Below, piece by piece: positions 45,108 to 55,895 of a stretch of 64,000 nt of DNA. The stretch is taken from the NCBI RefSeq assembly GCF_013201705.1, contig NZ_CP053837.1, positions 1,426,001 to 1,490,000 on the forward strand, read 5' to 3'. The notes beneath the pieces are model-generated. The model ran no database searches. It was not told the DNA's origin and saw nothing but the letters and a program-made list of their open reading frames with translations. The stretch is from Aliarcobacter faecis (GTDB taxonomy: Bacteria > Campylobacterota > Campylobacteria > Campylobacterales > Arcobacteraceae). Position 1 is the first letter of the stretch; every line of letters starts with the position of its first letter. Both the position numbers and the translations under genes were made by a program.

Positions 45108-45338
45108 AACAATCTCCTATTAGGGCTATTTTGAGTTGTGTTGAACTTTTATGTTCAAAAAAGTTCATTAAAAAATAATCTTTTATTCTCCTATTTTGTG
45201 TATGATTTAAAAAATCTGGCAATTCTATCGAAAAAAAACTTTTATATAGTTTTTATACCTATATTTCAAGAGTAGAGTTTTGTTTTACAAAGCTCATTTT
45301 TACGCGTTTTATTATTTAAAGATCTTTTATTATCTATA

Positions 45339-46118
45339 TTATCTGATTATACTATTTGTAAGATTCATCAAATTCATTTGCCAATCTTCACTAAAAATAT
45401 TATTTTCTATTGCCTTAGCTTTTAAATTTGTAGCTAAAAGATTTGCAAGTTTTTCATCTTTAGAGTAACAATATAAAAGTTTATCTGTATCATTAGCCTC
45501 ACAAAACTTACTTAAATCTTTAAGTTCACTTGTAGTAAACATTTTTTTATCTTGTTTTATAACTTCCAATCTAAATCTATTTGCAAAATAGTCCCAATAA
45601 TCTTCTAGGGCATAAAAACTATTGATTTTACTTTTATTTAAGTTTTGTAAAATTGTCAAAAAAACTTCATCAATTTCATTTAAAAAATCCTCATAATTTT
45701 TTTTATAAAATTTCATATTTCTTTTATCAACTTGTACAAGAGAGTCAAAAATAGTTTTTGCTATATCTTTTATTGCAAATGGGTCTGTCCAAATATATGG
45801 ATTTGAGCTTATTTTATCAATATTTAGTGATAAATCAACAACTTCTAAACTATTATTTTTTTGCTTTAAAACTTTTGCATATCTATTTTCTATATCTAAA
45901 CCAAGATGAAAAAATAGTTTTGAAGTTGATAATCTTTTTAATTCAGAAGATGGGATTTCTACATAATTAGGAGAAAAGCTATGAGTTATCTCTCTTACTT
46001 CAACCTCTTGTTTAGCAATTTTCTTAACAAATTGTGTTTCAAGAGGAAAGTATGTAGTTACTTGAATTTTTGCAAATAGAAAAACAGGAAAAATTAGTAT
46101 AAATATTAAATGCTTCAA
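45339..46118 (-). CDS. ZnuA-like metal-binding protein of an ABC transporter
   Basis: This 259-residue periplasmic protein has a signal peptide (MKHLIFILIFPVFLFAKIQ). Cluster A-I features are HSFSPNYVEIPSSELKRL, LFFHLGLDIENRYAKVL and NPYIWTDPFAIKDIA, where His-x-x-x-Pro and the Asp-Pro segment bind Zn or Mn. The expected third His appears changed. The His-rich loop of many ZnuA proteins is missing. No permease or ATPase gene is adjacent. It is downstream of aspS by 24 bp. Confidence 0.85.
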   Translation of the reverse strand: MKHLIFILIFPVFLFAKIQVTTYFPLETQFVKKIAKQEVEVREITHSFSPNYVEIPSSELKRLSTSKLFFHLGLDIENRYAKVLKQKNNSLEVVDLSLNIDKISSNPYIWTDPFAIKDIAKTIFDSLVQVDKRNMKFYKKNYEDFLNEIDEVFLTILQNLNKSKINSFYALEDYWDYFANRFRLEVIKQDKKMFTTSELKDLSKFCEANDTDKLLYCYSKDEKLANLLATNLKAKAIENNIFSEDWQMNLMNLTNSIIR

Positions 46119-46142
46119 AATATTTCGTAACTATTATTAATT

Positions 46143-47891
46143 TTAAATTTCTGTTTTTCTTACTCTTATATGTAACTCTTTTAGTTGAGCTTCATCAACA
46201 CTTGATGGAGCTTGAGTTAATAGACATTGAGCTTTTTGAGTTTTAGGGAATGCTATAACATCTCTTATAGAATCAGTTCCAGCTAAAAGCATTATCATTC
46301 TATCAAGTCCTAAAGCAAATCCACCATGACTTGGTGCTCCATATTGTAAAGCATCAAGTAAGAAACCAAATTTTTCTTTAGCTTCATCTTGCCCTATTCC
46401 CATAAGTTTAAATACTTTAGATTGAATTTCTTCTTTATGAATTCTTATGCTTCCACCACCTAATTCTGTTCCATTTAAAACAATATCGTAAGCAATTGAT
46501 TCAATATCTTCTAAATCATCTTTGTTTAAATCTTTTGGCATTGTAAATGGATGGTGAAGTGCTTTTGTTCTTCCATCTTCAACTTCAAACATAGGGAAAT
46601 CAACAACCCATAAGAACTCATAAGCATCAACTGGTATTATATTCATCTCAGCAGCTAAAAATAGTCTAAATCTTCCCATATAATCCCAAACTGTTTTTTT
46701 ATCCCCTGCTCCAAAGAATACTACATCACCAACTTCAAGATTTGTAACTTTTACTATCTCTTCTAAATCCTCTTCACTAAAGAATTTAGTTAATGGACCT
46801 TTTAATCCATCTTCTTTCATTTGAAAATATCCAAGCCCTTTTGCTCCAAATTTTCTTACATAATCTTCAAAACCTTTCATCTGTCTTTTTGAGAAGATAT
46901 TATCTCCATTTGGACATCTTAAAGCTTTAATTCTATTTGCTTTTTTATCTTTTGCAATATCAGCAAAAATCTCATTTGAAGATTTTGCAAAAATATCAAT
47001 AACATCAATTAAAGGCATATCAAATCTTAAATCTGGTTTGTCTGAACCATAACTTTCCATAGCCTCAGAATATCTCATTCTTCTAAAAGTTTTTGGAATA
47101 TCTTTTCCACATTTTGTAAATATATCATAAATTAATTTTTCAGCAACAGCTATAACATCTTCTTGTGTACAAAAACTCATCTCAACATCTATTTGAGTAA
47201 ATTCTGGTTGTCTATCTGCTCTTAAATCTTCATCTCTAAAACATTTTGCAATTTGAAAATATCTATCAAATCCTGCAACCATTAAAAGTTGTTTAAATAG
47301 TTGTGGAGATTGTGGAAGTGCATAAAACTCTCCAGCATGAACTCTACTTGGAACTAAATAATCTCTTGCCCCTTCTGGAGTTGATTTTGTTAAAATTGGA
47401 GTTTCAACATCTAAAAATCCTAACTCATCTAAAGTGTTTCTAGCTTGAATAGTTGCTTTACTTCTTAGTTGAAAAATATCAAATGATTTTCTACTTCTTA
47501 GCTCTAAAAATCTATTTCTTAATTTTATCTCATCATTTACTTTCTCATCATTTATATCAAAAGGTATAGCTTTACTTCTATTTTCTATAACAAGATTTTC
47601 TAAAATAATCTCTATTTTTCCAGTTTCTAAATTTGGATTTTCTAATCCTTCTCCTCTTGCTCTTACAGTTCCAGTTGCTATTAAAACATATTCATCTCTT
47701 ACAGTTTCAGCAATAACCAAAGCATCTTTACAATCTTGTGGATCAGCAACAAGTTGAACTAAACCACTTTTATCTCTTAAATCTATAAAAATAATCCCAC
47801 CGTGGTCTCGTCTGCTATTAACCCAACCAGCTACTGTTACTTTTTGTCCTATTAAATTTTCTCTTACACTACTACAATAATGTGTTCTCAA
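46143..47891 (-). CDS. aspS: Aspartyl-tRNA synthetase
   Basis: This 582-residue class IIb synthetase has the OB-fold anticodon domain ([19 protein letters not shown]), motif 2 ([20 protein letters not shown]), the bacterial insert (about 290-410) and motif 3 ([15 protein letters not shown]). In Campylobacterota it is usually non-discriminating and also charges tRNA-Asn, for correction by GatCAB. That is inferred from the group. Start ATG 47891 follows AAAAAGGA. Cytosolic. Confidence 0.97.
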   Translation of the reverse strand: MRTHYCSSVRENLIGQKVTVAGWVNSRRDHGGIIFIDLRDKSGLVQLVADPQDCKDALVIAETVRDEYVLIATGTVRARGEGLENPNLETGKIEIILENLVIENRSKAIPFDINDEKVNDEIKLRNRFLELRSRKSFDIFQLRSKATIQARNTLDELGFLDVETPILTKSTPEGARDYLVPSRVHAGEFYALPQSPQLFKQLLMVAGFDRYFQIAKCFRDEDLRADRQPEFTQIDVEMSFCTQEDVIAVAEKLIYDIFTKCGKDIPKTFRRMRYSEAMESYGSDKPDLRFDMPLIDVIDIFAKSSNEIFADIAKDKKANRIKALRCPNGDNIFSKRQMKGFEDYVRKFGAKGLGYFQMKEDGLKGPLTKFFSEEDLEEIVKVTNLEVGDVVFFGAGDKKTVWDYMGRFRLFLAAEMNIIPVDAYEFLWVVDFPMFEVEDGRTKALHHPFTMPKDLNKDDLEDIESIAYDIVLNGTELGGGSIRIHKEEIQSKVFKLMGIGQDEAKEKFGFLLDALQYGAPSHGGFALGLDRMIMLLAGTDSIRDVIAFPKTQKAQCLLTQAPSSVDEAQLKELHIRVRKTEI

Positions 47892-47934
47892 AATTAATCC
47901 TTTTTCCTAAATAATTAGCGATTTTATCTAAAAT

Positions 47935-49107
47935 TTACTTAATCTCAACAAATCCATAAGATGTTGCTTTAAAAAGTCTTGGTGTATAAATGGCTTCATT
48001 ATTCTCTATTTTTGTAGGAATTAAACTGTTATTTCCATTCAATAAATAGTTTACTCCAACTAAAGTTGAATAATCAACCCATGAAAAATTTAAATCTGCT
48101 CCCATTGAATTAATCTCATCTTTTAATCTTTTATCTATATTTGCTATTGAGTTTGCAATAATCAATTTTTTTCTATCCTCATCTTGAGTTAAAGTTAATA
48201 AATTTAAATCATAATTTGCTTGTGTACCAAAAATAAAATCTGGATAAATATCACTAGCTCTTAATTGAGATAAAACTAAAGAACTTTTTACAACATCTAA
48301 ATTTAAATACAGACTTGAACCACTAAGCCCACCAATAAGACCTTTAAAATTCTTTTCACTATTTTTAACTTCTCTTTCAATACCACTAGAAACTACATTA
48401 TCATAAGCTTTTTTTATATTTCTACTTAAAAAGGTATCTTGATAGAAAAGAACATTATTTCCATTTGAGTAATAACTTAATTTTTTAAGTTGTTCTTCAT
48501 AAGAGATTGAACCAAAAATTAAATTATCATTATTTTCCAAGCTATCTTTTTTCTCTATTAAAGGAAGATAAACTTTAAAATCAGAATTTACAAATTTATT
48601 TAAACTATTTATTGCTCTTGGTGAAAAAAGTGCTATTACATTTGTTACTCCACTATCTTTTAATTTTGAAAAAGTTTTCTCTATATTATTTGTATTTTCA
48701 TCACTTATTTCAACTACAACTAAATTATACTGAGCATTTTTAAAAGACAAATATCCCGCAACCGTATTTAAAGAGCTTTTTGCATATTTAGATAAATTTG
48801 TAGGATAAACAAAAGCTAAATTTACATTAGCCTTTGTTATATCAATATCAGCAAATTTTTCATCTGATTCAAAAACCTCATTTTTACTTCCACTATTATT
48901 AATAATTTGCTCTTTAATATCAGTTTCCATAATTTCAACAGGAGTAAACTCTTCTACAACTGTAATTTTATCTTCATCCACTTGTTTTGGAGTAGATTGC
49001 TGAACAACTGGGGCTTTTTGTCCTGGCATTTTTAACTGAACAACTTGTTTTTGGTTACAACCTAAAAAAGCAAATGCTACAAAAAGTAAAACTAATAACT
49101 GTCTCAA
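47935..49107 (-). CDS. Lipoprotein with periplasmic-binding-like fold
   Basis: This 390-residue protein has a lipoprotein signal (LLVLLFVAFAFLGCNQKQ, Cys at residue 17). After a Pro/Gln-rich linker and an acidic stretch, the domain from about 95 (VNLAFVYPTNLSKYAKSSL) alternates strands and helices, as in type I periplasmic binding proteins and LpoA-like penicillin-binding-protein activators. The ligand or partner is unknown. Its start overlaps the UDG-like gene by 4 bp. Confidence 0.82.
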   Translation of the reverse strand: MRQLLVLLFVAFAFLGCNQKQVVQLKMPGQKAPVVQQSTPKQVDEDKITVVEEFTPVEIMETDIKEQIINNSGSKNEVFESDEKFADIDITKANVNLAFVYPTNLSKYAKSSLNTVAGYLSFKNAQYNLVVVEISDENTNNIEKTFSKLKDSGVTNVIALFSPRAINSLNKFVNSDFKVYLPLIEKKDSLENNDNLIFGSISYEEQLKKLSYYSNGNNVLFYQDTFLSRNIKKAYDNVVSSGIEREVKNSEKNFKGLIGGLSGSSLYLNLDVVKSSLVLSQLRASDIYPDFIFGTQANYDLNLLTLTQDEDRKKLIIANSIANIDKRLKDEINSMGADLNFSWVDYSTLVGVNYLLNGNNSLIPTKIENNEAIYTPRLFKATSYGFVEIK

Positions 49108-49769
49108 TTTAACTCCTCTAAAAATCTTTTTATATTTAACATATCAAAATAAGTCTCTTTTTTAAATGAAGGGTTTCTTAATAAAAAAGTTGGTGAATAA
49201 ATAGCCATAAAAGCTATATCATTAAACTTTAAAATTTTTCCTCTATTTTGTATAAAATCACTATTTTTTAATAAATACGAGTAAGTTTTTTCCCCTAAAG
49301 CAACAATTAGCTTAGGTTTTACTAACTCAATTTGTTTTAATAAATAGTCATTGCAAGAGTCAAAATTTGAATTTGTTGCACCATTTAAAGATTTACATTT
49401 TACTAAAGATGTAATGTAAACTTCCTCTTTTTTTATATTTAAAACATTTTCTATCATTTTAGATAAGATTTCACCACTATTTCCAACATAAAAAGATTTT
49501 AATTCATCTTCACTTGAAGTTGGTTCATCTTGAATAAACATAATTTGGCTTTTTAAATTTCCAAAACCAAATAAAACATTTTTTCTCGATTTTGATAATT
49601 CACATAAATAACAGTTTGCACTTATATTATTTAGCTCAAGTAAACTATTTGGTAAATTCTGATTTTTCATATCAAAACTTCCAATATCAAAATCTTCATG
49701 ATAGCTATATCCAAATACTTTAAGATTATGTAAATATTTTAAAATTTGATTCTTAACTTTGATTGTCAT
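49104..49769 (-). CDS. Uracil-DNA glycosylase family 4-like protein, variant active site
   Basis: This 221-residue protein fits the family 4/5 fold. It has Fe-S-type cysteines (CYLCELSKSRKNVLFG and CKSLNGATNSNFDSC), then SFYVGNSGEILSKMIENVL, VYITSLVKCKS and LIVALGEKTYSYLL. The first active-site motif, usually GEAPGxxED, reads IQDEPTSSED, so the key Gly-Glu-x-Pro-Gly is altered. It may act on other lesions or be inactive. It lies after the ribosomal operon terminator, hence transcribed separately. Confidence 0.85.
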   Translation of the reverse strand: MTIKVKNQILKYLHNLKVFGYSYHEDFDIGSFDMKNQNLPNSLLELNNISANCYLCELSKSRKNVLFGFGNLKSQIMFIQDEPTSSEDELKSFYVGNSGEILSKMIENVLNIKKEEVYITSLVKCKSLNGATNSNFDSCNDYLLKQIELVKPKLIVALGEKTYSYLLKNSDFIQNRGKILKFNDIAFMAIYSPTFLLRNPSFKKETYFDMLNIKRFLEELN

Positions 49770-49807
49770 ACGAGATTTTACAAAAAATATACTTTAGTAT
49801 TATTGAT

Positions 49808-49847
49808 TTAAAAAAAAATTATTAAATAAGGAGAATTCCTTATTTAA
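49808..49847 (-). terminator. Intrinsic terminator of the S10-spc operon
   Basis: The perfect 11-bp stem TTAAATAAGGA / TCCTTATTTAA has loop GAAT. On the minus strand it is followed by AATAA and a run of nine T. It lies 9 bp after the infA stop. Confidence 0.9.
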
Positions 49848-49855
49848 ATAAGATA

Positions 49856-50074
49856 CTATTTGTATCTGTGAGTAATTCTACCCTTATCTAATGAATAAGG
49901 TGTAATTTCTACTTTTACAGTATCGTTTGGTAAAATTTTAATATAGTGCATTCTCATTTTTCCAGAGATATGACATAAAACTATATGTCCATTATCCAAT
50001 TGAACTCTAAACATTGCATTTGGCAAAGCTTCAACAACTTTTCCATCAACAACAATTACATCATCTTTTGCCAC
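49856..50074 (-). CDS. infA: Translation initiation factor IF-1
   Basis: This 72-residue S1/OB-fold factor binds the 30S A-site during initiation. [20 protein letters not shown] and [20 protein letters not shown] are canonical, as is the standard length. It is the last gene of the ribosomal operon here. The genes rpmJ, rpsM, rpsK, rpsD and rpoA that often follow are absent from this window. Confidence 0.97.
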   Translation of the reverse strand: MAKDDVIVVDGKVVEALPNAMFRVQLDNGHIVLCHISGKMRMHYIKILPNDTVKVEITPYSLDKGRITHRYK

Positions 50075-50083
50075 ATTAGTTCC

Positions 50084-50848
50084 TTAATTTTCCGTTTTAC
50101 TTAAAATAACTGCTCGTCCATCAACAACAGCAACTGTATGCTCATAATGACTCCCTCTTAATCCATCAGCTGAAACAACATCCCAACCATTTTTAAGAAT
50201 AACAGGGTTTCTATCTTTTTGACAAATCATAGGTTCTATACAAAAAACCATTCCATTTTTTATTTTTGGTCCAGATTTTGTATTTCCATGTTCCAAGTAA
50301 TTTGGAATTTCAGGATCTTCATGTGGTTTTCTTCCTATACCATGCCCACAAAATCTAACTAGTGGCTGGTATCCTCTAGCAACAATAAAATCTTCAATAG
50401 CCTTTGATAACTCTTTAAATCTCATACCATCTTCAATTATATCAATTGCATAATATAATGAATCTTTAGCACAAGCAATTAAATCTTCATCTTTTTTAGA
50501 GATTTGTCCAATTGGCATAGTAATAGCACTATCACCATACCAACCATCAACTTCAGTTCCAATATCAAGTCCCAAAATATCTCCATCTTTTAAAACAATG
50601 TCCGTAGGAATACCATGAATTATTACTTCATTTAAAGATGTACAAATAGCATTTGGGAATCCATATAAACCTTTAAAAGCAGGTCTTGCTCCTAAATTTC
50701 TAATATATTTTTCACCCATAGCATCAACTTCTTTTAAGCTCATTCCTGCTTTTACATTCTCTTCTAGATATTTAAGAGTTTTTGCAACTGCAACATTTGC
50801 AATTCTGAGTTTTTCAATCTCTTGCGGTTTTCTAATTGCAATAGACAT
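50084..50848 (-). CDS. map: Methionine aminopeptidase, type I
   Basis: This 254-residue enzyme removes initiator Met. Metal ligands are seen in GLDIGTEVDGWYGDS (two Asp), GHGIGRKPHEDPEI (His), FCIEPMI (Glu) and YEHTVAVV. I place the start at ATG 50848, one base after the secY stop, because the first conserved residues are IAIRKPQEIEKLR. An earlier in-frame ATG overlaps secY. Cotranscribed with secY and infA as in many bacteria. Confidence 0.96.
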   Translation of the reverse strand: MSIAIRKPQEIEKLRIANVAVAKTLKYLEENVKAGMSLKEVDAMGEKYIRNLGARPAFKGLYGFPNAICTSLNEVIIHGIPTDIVLKDGDILGLDIGTEVDGWYGDSAITMPIGQISKKDEDLIACAKDSLYYAIDIIEDGMRFKELSKAIEDFIVARGYQPLVRFCGHGIGRKPHEDPEIPNYLEHGNTKSGPKIKNGMVFCIEPMICQKDRNPVILKNGWDVVSADGLRGSHYEHTVAVVDGRAVILSKTEN

Positions 50849-50849
50849 T

Positions 50850-52112
50850 TTATAGTCCAACCGCACTTAGAGTTTGATATTTATTCATATACTGTTGAGC
50901 CTCAATTTTTTTCATTGTATCAATAGCAACTTGAACAACAATTAAAACAGATACTCCACCAAAATAAAATGGTACACCCATAGTTTTTACAATTAACCAA
51001 GGAAGTGTCGAAATTAATCCCATATAAATAGCTCCCCAGAAAGTTAATCTTCCTGCTACACCATTTAAAAATTCAGCAGTACTTGCTCCTGGTCTAACAC
51101 CTGGAATAAAACCACCTTGTTTTTTTAAGTTTTCACTAATATCTTTTGCATTAAATGTAATTGAAGCATAAAAAAATGCAAAAAACACTACAAATAAAAA
51201 CATAAAAATATTAAATGTATATGAACTAGGATTTAAATAATCTGCAATTACCATTAAATATTTATTCTGACTTCCTTGCAAAATTGTTGAAGGAAACATT
51301 AAAATTGCACTAGCAAAAATAGCAGGAATAACTCCACTTAAATTTACTTTAATAGGAATATAATTCATTACTCTTTTACTTTGATTTTGCATAATAACTT
51401 TTCTTGAGTATGAAACAGGAACTCTTCTTTCACCTAACTCAACATAAATAATAGCTCCAACTGTTGCTAAAATAACAACTAAAATACCTATTACTGTTAA
51501 GAAATGCATTTGTCCATTATTTACTAAATCAATAGTTCCACCAATAGCACTTGGAATTGCTGAAACGATTCCTGCAAAGATAATTAAAGAAATACCATTT
51601 CCTATTCCTCTTTGAGTTATTTGTTCACCTATCCACATTAAAAGCATTGTTCCAGTAAGCATTGAAATAGCTGAAACTGCAATGAATGTATTCATATCAA
51701 TAGAAATTGCACTTTGTCCATTTTGACCTGTTAAAGAGTTTAAACCAATTGAAACACCAATAGATTGAATAAGAGTAATTACAATTGTTGAGTATCTGAT
51801 GATTTGCATATATTTTTGCATTCCATCTCTCTCTTTTTTCATTTTACCAAGTGCAGGGAAAGTTGCTGCTAGAAGTTCCATAATAATAGAAGCAGTAATG
51901 TAAGGCATAATTCCTAGTGAGATAATACTTAGTCTTTCAACTGCATTACCACTAAACATATTTACAAGACCTAATGCATTATTTGCATTTGAATCAAAAA
52001 ATTCCTTAACTACATTTATATTAACTCCAGGCACTGGCACATAAGCCAATAACCTGTAAAGCAGAATAAAACCTAATGTAATAAGAATCTTATTTACTAG
52101 ATCTTTACTCAT
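50850..52112 (-). CDS. secY: Preprotein translocase channel SecY
   Basis: This 420-residue inner-membrane channel of the Sec pathway has ten predicted helices, the plug region (MFSGNAVERLSIISLGIMPY), GERRVPVSYSRKV in the cytosolic loop, and GFIPGVRPG in the loop contacting SecA and ribosomes. Position between rplO and map is typical of the spc operon. Confidence 0.97.
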   Translation of the reverse strand: MSKDLVNKILITLGFILLYRLLAYVPVPGVNINVVKEFFDSNANNALGLVNMFSGNAVERLSIISLGIMPYITASIIMELLAATFPALGKMKKERDGMQKYMQIIRYSTIVITLIQSIGVSIGLNSLTGQNGQSAISIDMNTFIAVSAISMLTGTMLLMWIGEQITQRGIGNGISLIIFAGIVSAIPSAIGGTIDLVNNGQMHFLTVIGILVVILATVGAIIYVELGERRVPVSYSRKVIMQNQSKRVMNYIPIKVNLSGVIPAIFASAILMFPSTILQGSQNKYLMVIADYLNPSSYTFNIFMFLFVVFFAFFYASITFNAKDISENLKKQGGFIPGVRPGASTAEFLNGVAGRLTFWGAIYMGLISTLPWLIVKTMGVPFYFGGVSVLIVVQVAIDTMKKIEAQQYMNKYQTLSAVGL

Positions 52113-52114
52113 AA

Positions 52115-52513
52115 TTAATTTCCAGTAGTTGTAACGTTTTCGTCTTTAATCTTAGCGTTTAAATTTTTAGCTGTTGCACCAATAAGTTTTACTTTTACAA
52201 CAGATTTTGATAATTTATATACAGATTTAATTGTCTCAACTGTAATTTCTGGTAATTCAGCAATTGCAGTTACTTTTTCAACATTAATCGAATATGGTTT
52301 AACTACTCTTGATACAAATCCAACTTTAGGAAGTCTTCTAGCTAATGGTTGTTGACCACCTTCAAAACCTCTTTTTACATTATATCCAGATCTAGCTTTT
52401 TGACCTTTATTACCTTTTCCAGCAGTTTTACCGTTACCGCTTCCTTGTCCTCTACCTTTTCTTTTAGCATTTTTTGTGCTACCACAAGCTGGTTGTAAAT
52501 TTTCTAATATCAT
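52115..52513 (-). CDS. rplO: 50S ribosomal protein L15
   Basis: This 132-residue protein has the Gly/Arg-rich N-terminal tail ([19 protein letters not shown]) that reaches into the 50S core, then [20 protein letters not shown]. It directly follows rpsE by 4 bp. In many bacteria rpmD (L30) lies between the two; it is absent here, as in other Campylobacterota. Confidence 0.97.
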   Translation of the reverse strand: MILENLQPACGSTKNAKRKGRGQGSGNGKTAGKGNKGQKARSGYNVKRGFEGGQQPLARRLPKVGFVSRVVKPYSINVEKVTAIAELPEITVETIKSVYKLSKSVVKVKLIGATAKNLNAKIKDENVTTTGN

Positions 52514-52517
52514 CTTA

Positions 52518-52958
52518 TTATCCTTTTATTCTTGCAAGAGCTTCAACTGTAGCTTGTACAAGGTTATTTGGATTATTTGAACCTAAAGATTTTGCAATAA
52601 TATCTTTAACTCCTGAAAGCTCAAGAACAGGTCTTGCAGCTCCTCCTGCAATTAGTCCAGTTCCTTCCGAAGCTGGTTTTAATAATATTTTACTTGCATT
52701 ATATTTATGTTCAATATCATGTGCTATAGTAGTACCTTTAATAGAAATAGTAACTAAGCTTTTGAATGCATCATCTAATGCTTTTTTAATTGCATCAGGA
52801 ACCTCTTTTGCTTTACCAGTTCCAAATCCTACTGTTCCGTTTTTATCTCCAACAACAACCAAAGCTGTAAATCTGAATCTTCTTCCACCTTTTACAACTT
52901 TTGTTACTCTTCCGATTTTAACGATTGCTTCTTGAAAATCTTCTCTATTTACTGCCAT
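52518..52958 (-). CDS. rpsE: 30S ribosomal protein S5
   Basis: This is S5, with [39 protein letters not shown] and [16 protein letters not shown]. Two adjacent ATG codons exist; the second (52958) has better spacing (7 nt) from AAGG, so I use it (146 residues). S5 lines the mRNA entry channel. Confidence 0.96.
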   Translation of the reverse strand: MAVNREDFQEAIVKIGRVTKVVKGGRRFRFTALVVVGDKNGTVGFGTGKAKEVPDAIKKALDDAFKSLVTISIKGTTIAHDIEHKYNASKILLKPASEGTGLIAGGAARPVLELSGVKDIIAKSLGSNNPNNLVQATVEALARIKG

Positions 52959-52967
52959 CATTAATCC

Positions 52968-53327
52968 TTATAATTTAATACCATTTTCTCTTAATGCGTC
53001 AGCAAATGCTGCAACAACACCATGATAAAGATACCCGTTTCTATCATAAACAACAGACTCAATTCCAGCTGCTTTTAATTTACTAGCAAACTCAGCTGCA
53101 ACTTTTACAGCGTTCTCTTTATTACCACTTAAACCCATAGCTTGAGAGCTAACAGCTGCTAAAGTTCTACCTTCAACATCATTGATAGCTTGTGCACTAA
53201 TGTATTTGTTTGATTTAAAAATTGATACTCTTGGTTTTTCATTTGTACCAAAAATACTAGCTCTAACTCTTTTTTTTCTTTTAATTCTTAAAGCAACTTT
53301 TTTTGCTAAATCTTTTACTCTACTCAT
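52968..53327 (-). CDS. rplR: 50S ribosomal protein L18
   Basis: This 119-residue 5S rRNA-binding protein has [40 protein letters not shown] and the terminal [15 protein letters not shown]. Located between rplF and rpsE as usual. Confidence 0.97.
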   Translation of the reverse strand: MSRVKDLAKKVALRIKRKKRVRASIFGTNEKPRVSIFKSNKYISAQAINDVEGRTLAAVSSQAMGLSGNKENAVKVAAEFASKLKAAGIESVVYDRNGYLYHGVVAAFADALRENGIKL

Positions 53328-53336
53328 AGTTACACC

Positions 53337-53873
53337 TTACTTCTTAGCAGTTTTTCCGGCTTTTCTAATGATTTTCTCATCAGTATACTTAACACCTTTA
53401 CCTTTGTATGGTTCTGGTTTTCTAAAGCCTCTAATAATTGCAGCAGCTTGCCCAACTTGTTGTTTATCTGCACCTTTAACAGTTATGATATTTTTCTCAA
53501 CTGAAATTTCTAAACCTTTTTGAATTTCAAAGTTAATTGGATGAGAGTAACCTAAGATTAACTCTAAAACATCACCTTTTACAGCTGCTTTATATCCAAC
53601 TCCATTGATTTCTAATGTTTTTGTAAAACCTTCATGTAAACCATTAATAGCGTTTGCTGTTAAGGCTCTATAAGTTCCCCAAAAGGCTGCTGATTCTTTT
53701 GTTTCACCAATTTTAGTTAAAACAACTTGACCATTTGCAACTTCAACACCAACTCTTCCATGAGTTTCAACAGTAGAAACATTGTTTCCTTTTTTAACAC
53801 TAATTAGTGTTCCATTTACTGTTACTTCAATTCCAGTAGGAATTGTGATAGGTTTTTTACCAATTCTTGACAT
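53337..53873 (-). CDS. rplF: 50S ribosomal protein L6
   Basis: This 178-residue two-domain protein near the factor-binding site begins [19 protein letters not shown]. Its C-terminal domain has the signature [21 protein letters not shown]. Confidence 0.97.
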   Translation of the reverse strand: MSRIGKKPITIPTGIEVTVNGTLISVKKGNNVSTVETHGRVGVEVANGQVVLTKIGETKESAAFWGTYRALTANAINGLHEGFTKTLEINGVGYKAAVKGDVLELILGYSHPINFEIQKGLEISVEKNIITVKGADKQQVGQAAAIIRGFRKPEPYKGKGVKYTDEKIIRKAGKTAKK

Positions 53874-53882
53874 TACACTCTC

Positions 53883-54281
53883 CTACCATACAGTACAAAG
53901 TACTTCTCCACCAACATTGGCAGCAAATGCTTCATCATTTGCGATAATACCTTTGTTAGTTGAAAGAATAATAGTACCGTACCCATTTTTAAAGTTTTTA
54001 ATTTCAGAAGCTGGTTTATAAACTCTTCTTCCTGGTTTAGAAACTCTTACAATTTCGTTAATTGCTGATTTTTCTTTATCATCATATTTTAATTCAACTT
54101 GAATTGTTTTTTTATTATTTTGTCCATCTATAACTTTGAATCCAGCAATATACTCTTTTTGTAGTAAAACATTTAAAACACCTACCACAGTATTTGAGTG
54201 TAATAATGTTGCAACTTCTAATCTTCTCATTGCAGCATTTCTAATTCTAGTTAAAGCATCTGCGATTAAATCATTCATCAT
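53883..54281 (-). CDS. rpsH: 30S ribosomal protein S8
   Basis: This 132-residue protein binds 16S rRNA helix 21 and often represses the spc operon. It begins [18 protein letters not shown] and ends [20 protein letters not shown]...EVLCTVW. Two adjacent ATG codons make the first residue ambiguous by one. Confidence 0.96.
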   Translation of the reverse strand: MMNDLIADALTRIRNAAMRRLEVATLLHSNTVVGVLNVLLQKEYIAGFKVIDGQNNKKTIQVELKYDDKEKSAINEIVRVSKPGRRVYKPASEIKNFKNGYGTIILSTNKGIIANDEAFAANVGGEVLCTVW

Positions 54282-54293
54282 AGCTTTTTTCTC

Positions 54294-54479
54294 CTACCAA
54301 CTAGCTTTTCTAACACCAGGTAATAAACCTTCGTTAGCCATTTTTCTTAAACAAACTCTACATAAACCAAAATCTCTATAAACAGAGTGAGGTCTTCCAC
54401 AAACAGAACATCTTGTATATGCTCTTACAGCAAATTTAGGTGTTCTTTGTTGTTTAGCGATCATAGATTTCTTTGCCAT
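54294..54479 (-). CDS. rpsN: 30S ribosomal protein S14, zinc type
   Basis: This 61-residue short form has four zinc cysteines ([20 protein letters not shown]). The last base of rplE's stop overlaps its start. The short C+ form is normal for this group. Confidence 0.97.
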   Translation of the reverse strand: MAKKSMIAKQQRTPKFAVRAYTRCSVCGRPHSVYRDFGLCRVCLRKMANEGLLPGVRKASW

Positions 54480-55027
54480 TACGCTCTTCCTTTTGTAAAT
54501 GGAATTCCAATTAATTCTAACAATCTATATGATTCTGCATCACTTGTTGCAGAAGTTGCTATTGAAATATTCATTCCATGTGTTTTAATGATGTTATCAT
54601 AAACTACTTCTGGGAACATTAATTGCTCATCAAGACCAAAGTTAAAGTTTCCTCTACCATCAAATCCATTTCTATTTAAACCTCTAAAGTCTTTTACTCT
54701 TGGTAATGCAACATTACATAATTTGTCTAAGAAGTGATACATATTTTCACCTCTTAATGTAACTTTAATACCAACAGGCATTCCTTCTCTTACTTTAAAT
54801 CCAGCAACAGATTTTTTTGCAATAACTTTAACTGCTCTTTGACCAGCTATTAAAGAGATTGTATCTTGCATATTTTGGATTAATTTAGCGTCTTTCATCG
54901 CTTCACCAGCACCAACAGAGATAACAACTTTATCAATTTTAGCTGTTAAAGTTTTATTTTTTGCAAACTCTGCCTCAAGTACAGGTTTAATCTCAGCTTT
55001 ATATTTTTCTAATAATCTTGATGCCAT
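54479..55027 (-). CDS. rplE: 50S ribosomal protein L5
   Basis: This 182-residue 5S rRNA-binding protein contacts the P-site tRNA. It has [37 protein letters not shown], and [19 protein letters not shown]. Starts 4 bp after rplX. Confidence 0.97.
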   Translation of the reverse strand: MASRLLEKYKAEIKPVLEAEFAKNKTLTAKIDKVVISVGAGEAMKDAKLIQNMQDTISLIAGQRAVKVIAKKSVAGFKVREGMPVGIKVTLRGENMYHFLDKLCNVALPRVKDFRGLNRNGFDGRGNFNFGLDEQLMFPEVVYDNIIKTHGMNISIATSATSDAESYRLLELIGIPFTKGRA

Positions 55028-55030
55028 TTC

Positions 55031-55267
55031 TTACCCTTCTACTTTTGCCACATTTGAAATATCAATTGGCATCTCTTTATTTATAAATCCACCATCTGGA
55101 TTTTTTTCTTGATCAGGCTTAACAGTTTTTTTAGCAACTTTACAATCTTTAACGATTACTTTGTTCTCTTTTGGTAATACTTTTAGAACTTCTCCAGTTT
55201 TACCTTTGTCATCACCAGTGATAATTTTAACTGTATCACCTTTTTTAATTTTTAATTTAATAGCCAT
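55031..55267 (-). CDS. rplX: 50S ribosomal protein L24
   Basis: This 78-residue KOW-domain assembly initiator has KIKKGDTVKIITGDDKGKTG and GGFINKEMPIDISNVAKV. Its start overlaps the rplN stop by one base. Confidence 0.97.
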   Translation of the reverse strand: MAIKLKIKKGDTVKIITGDDKGKTGEVLKVLPKENKVIVKDCKVAKKTVKPDQEKNPDGGFINKEMPIDISNVAKVEG

Positions 55268-55635
55268 TATAGTACCTCCGGTGCAAGTGAAACGATTTTC
55301 ATAAATCCTGAATATCTAACTTCTCTGGCAACTGGTCCAAAAATTCTTGTTCCAACAGGCTCTCTTTTAGCATCTAAAATAACAGCTGCATTGTCATCAA
55401 ATCTAATTAATGAACCATTTTCTCTTTGAACTTCTTTATGAGTTCTTACAATTACAGCTTTAACAACTTGACCTTTTTTAATTTTTCCAGTTGGAAGAGC
55501 TTTTTTAACAGAAGCAACAATAACATCACCAACAGTTGCATATCTTCTTTTAGAACCACCTAAAACTTTGATACACATAATCTCTTTAGCACCTGTGTTA
55601 TCTGCTACATTTAATCTTGTAAAACTTTGAATCAT
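55267..55635 (-). CDS. rplN: 50S ribosomal protein L14
   Basis: This 122-residue protein has [20 protein letters not shown] and [20 protein letters not shown], fully canonical. Overlaps the rpsQ stop by one base. Confidence 0.97.
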   Translation of the reverse strand: MIQSFTRLNVADNTGAKEIMCIKVLGGSKRRYATVGDVIVASVKKALPTGKIKKGQVVKAVIVRTHKEVQRENGSLIRFDDNAAVILDAKREPVGTRIFGPVAREVRYSGFMKIVSLAPEVL

Positions 55636-55886
55636 TATTTAACTCCTGTAGCAAGGATTGTCTTTAATCTAAAAGATTTAGTTTTTGACAATGGTCTACA
55701 TTCAACTGCAACTACAGTGTCTCCAACATTTAATTCATTTTTTTCATCATGAATTAAATATTTTTTAAATCTTTTTACAGTTTTGTGATACTTTGGGTGT
55801 AAAACTGATCTTGTAACTAAAACAGAAGCTGTTTTATCACCTGATCTTTTTACTACTACACCTTGAATCTCTCTTTTATGTGTCAT
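55635..55886 (-). CDS. rpsQ: 30S ribosomal protein S17
   Basis: This 83-residue OB-fold protein has [39 protein letters not shown] and [13 protein letters not shown]. Confidence 0.97.
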   Translation of the reverse strand: MTHKREIQGVVVKRSGDKTASVLVTRSVLHPKYHKTVKRFKKYLIHDEKNELNVGDTVVAVECRPLSKTKSFRLKTILATGVK

Positions 55887-55895
55887 ACTAGATCC

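Noticed and set aside
52514-52517. A missed rpmD (L30) gene between rpsE and rplO
   Set aside because: Only 4 bp separate the two genes. L30 is known to be missing in Campylobacterota.
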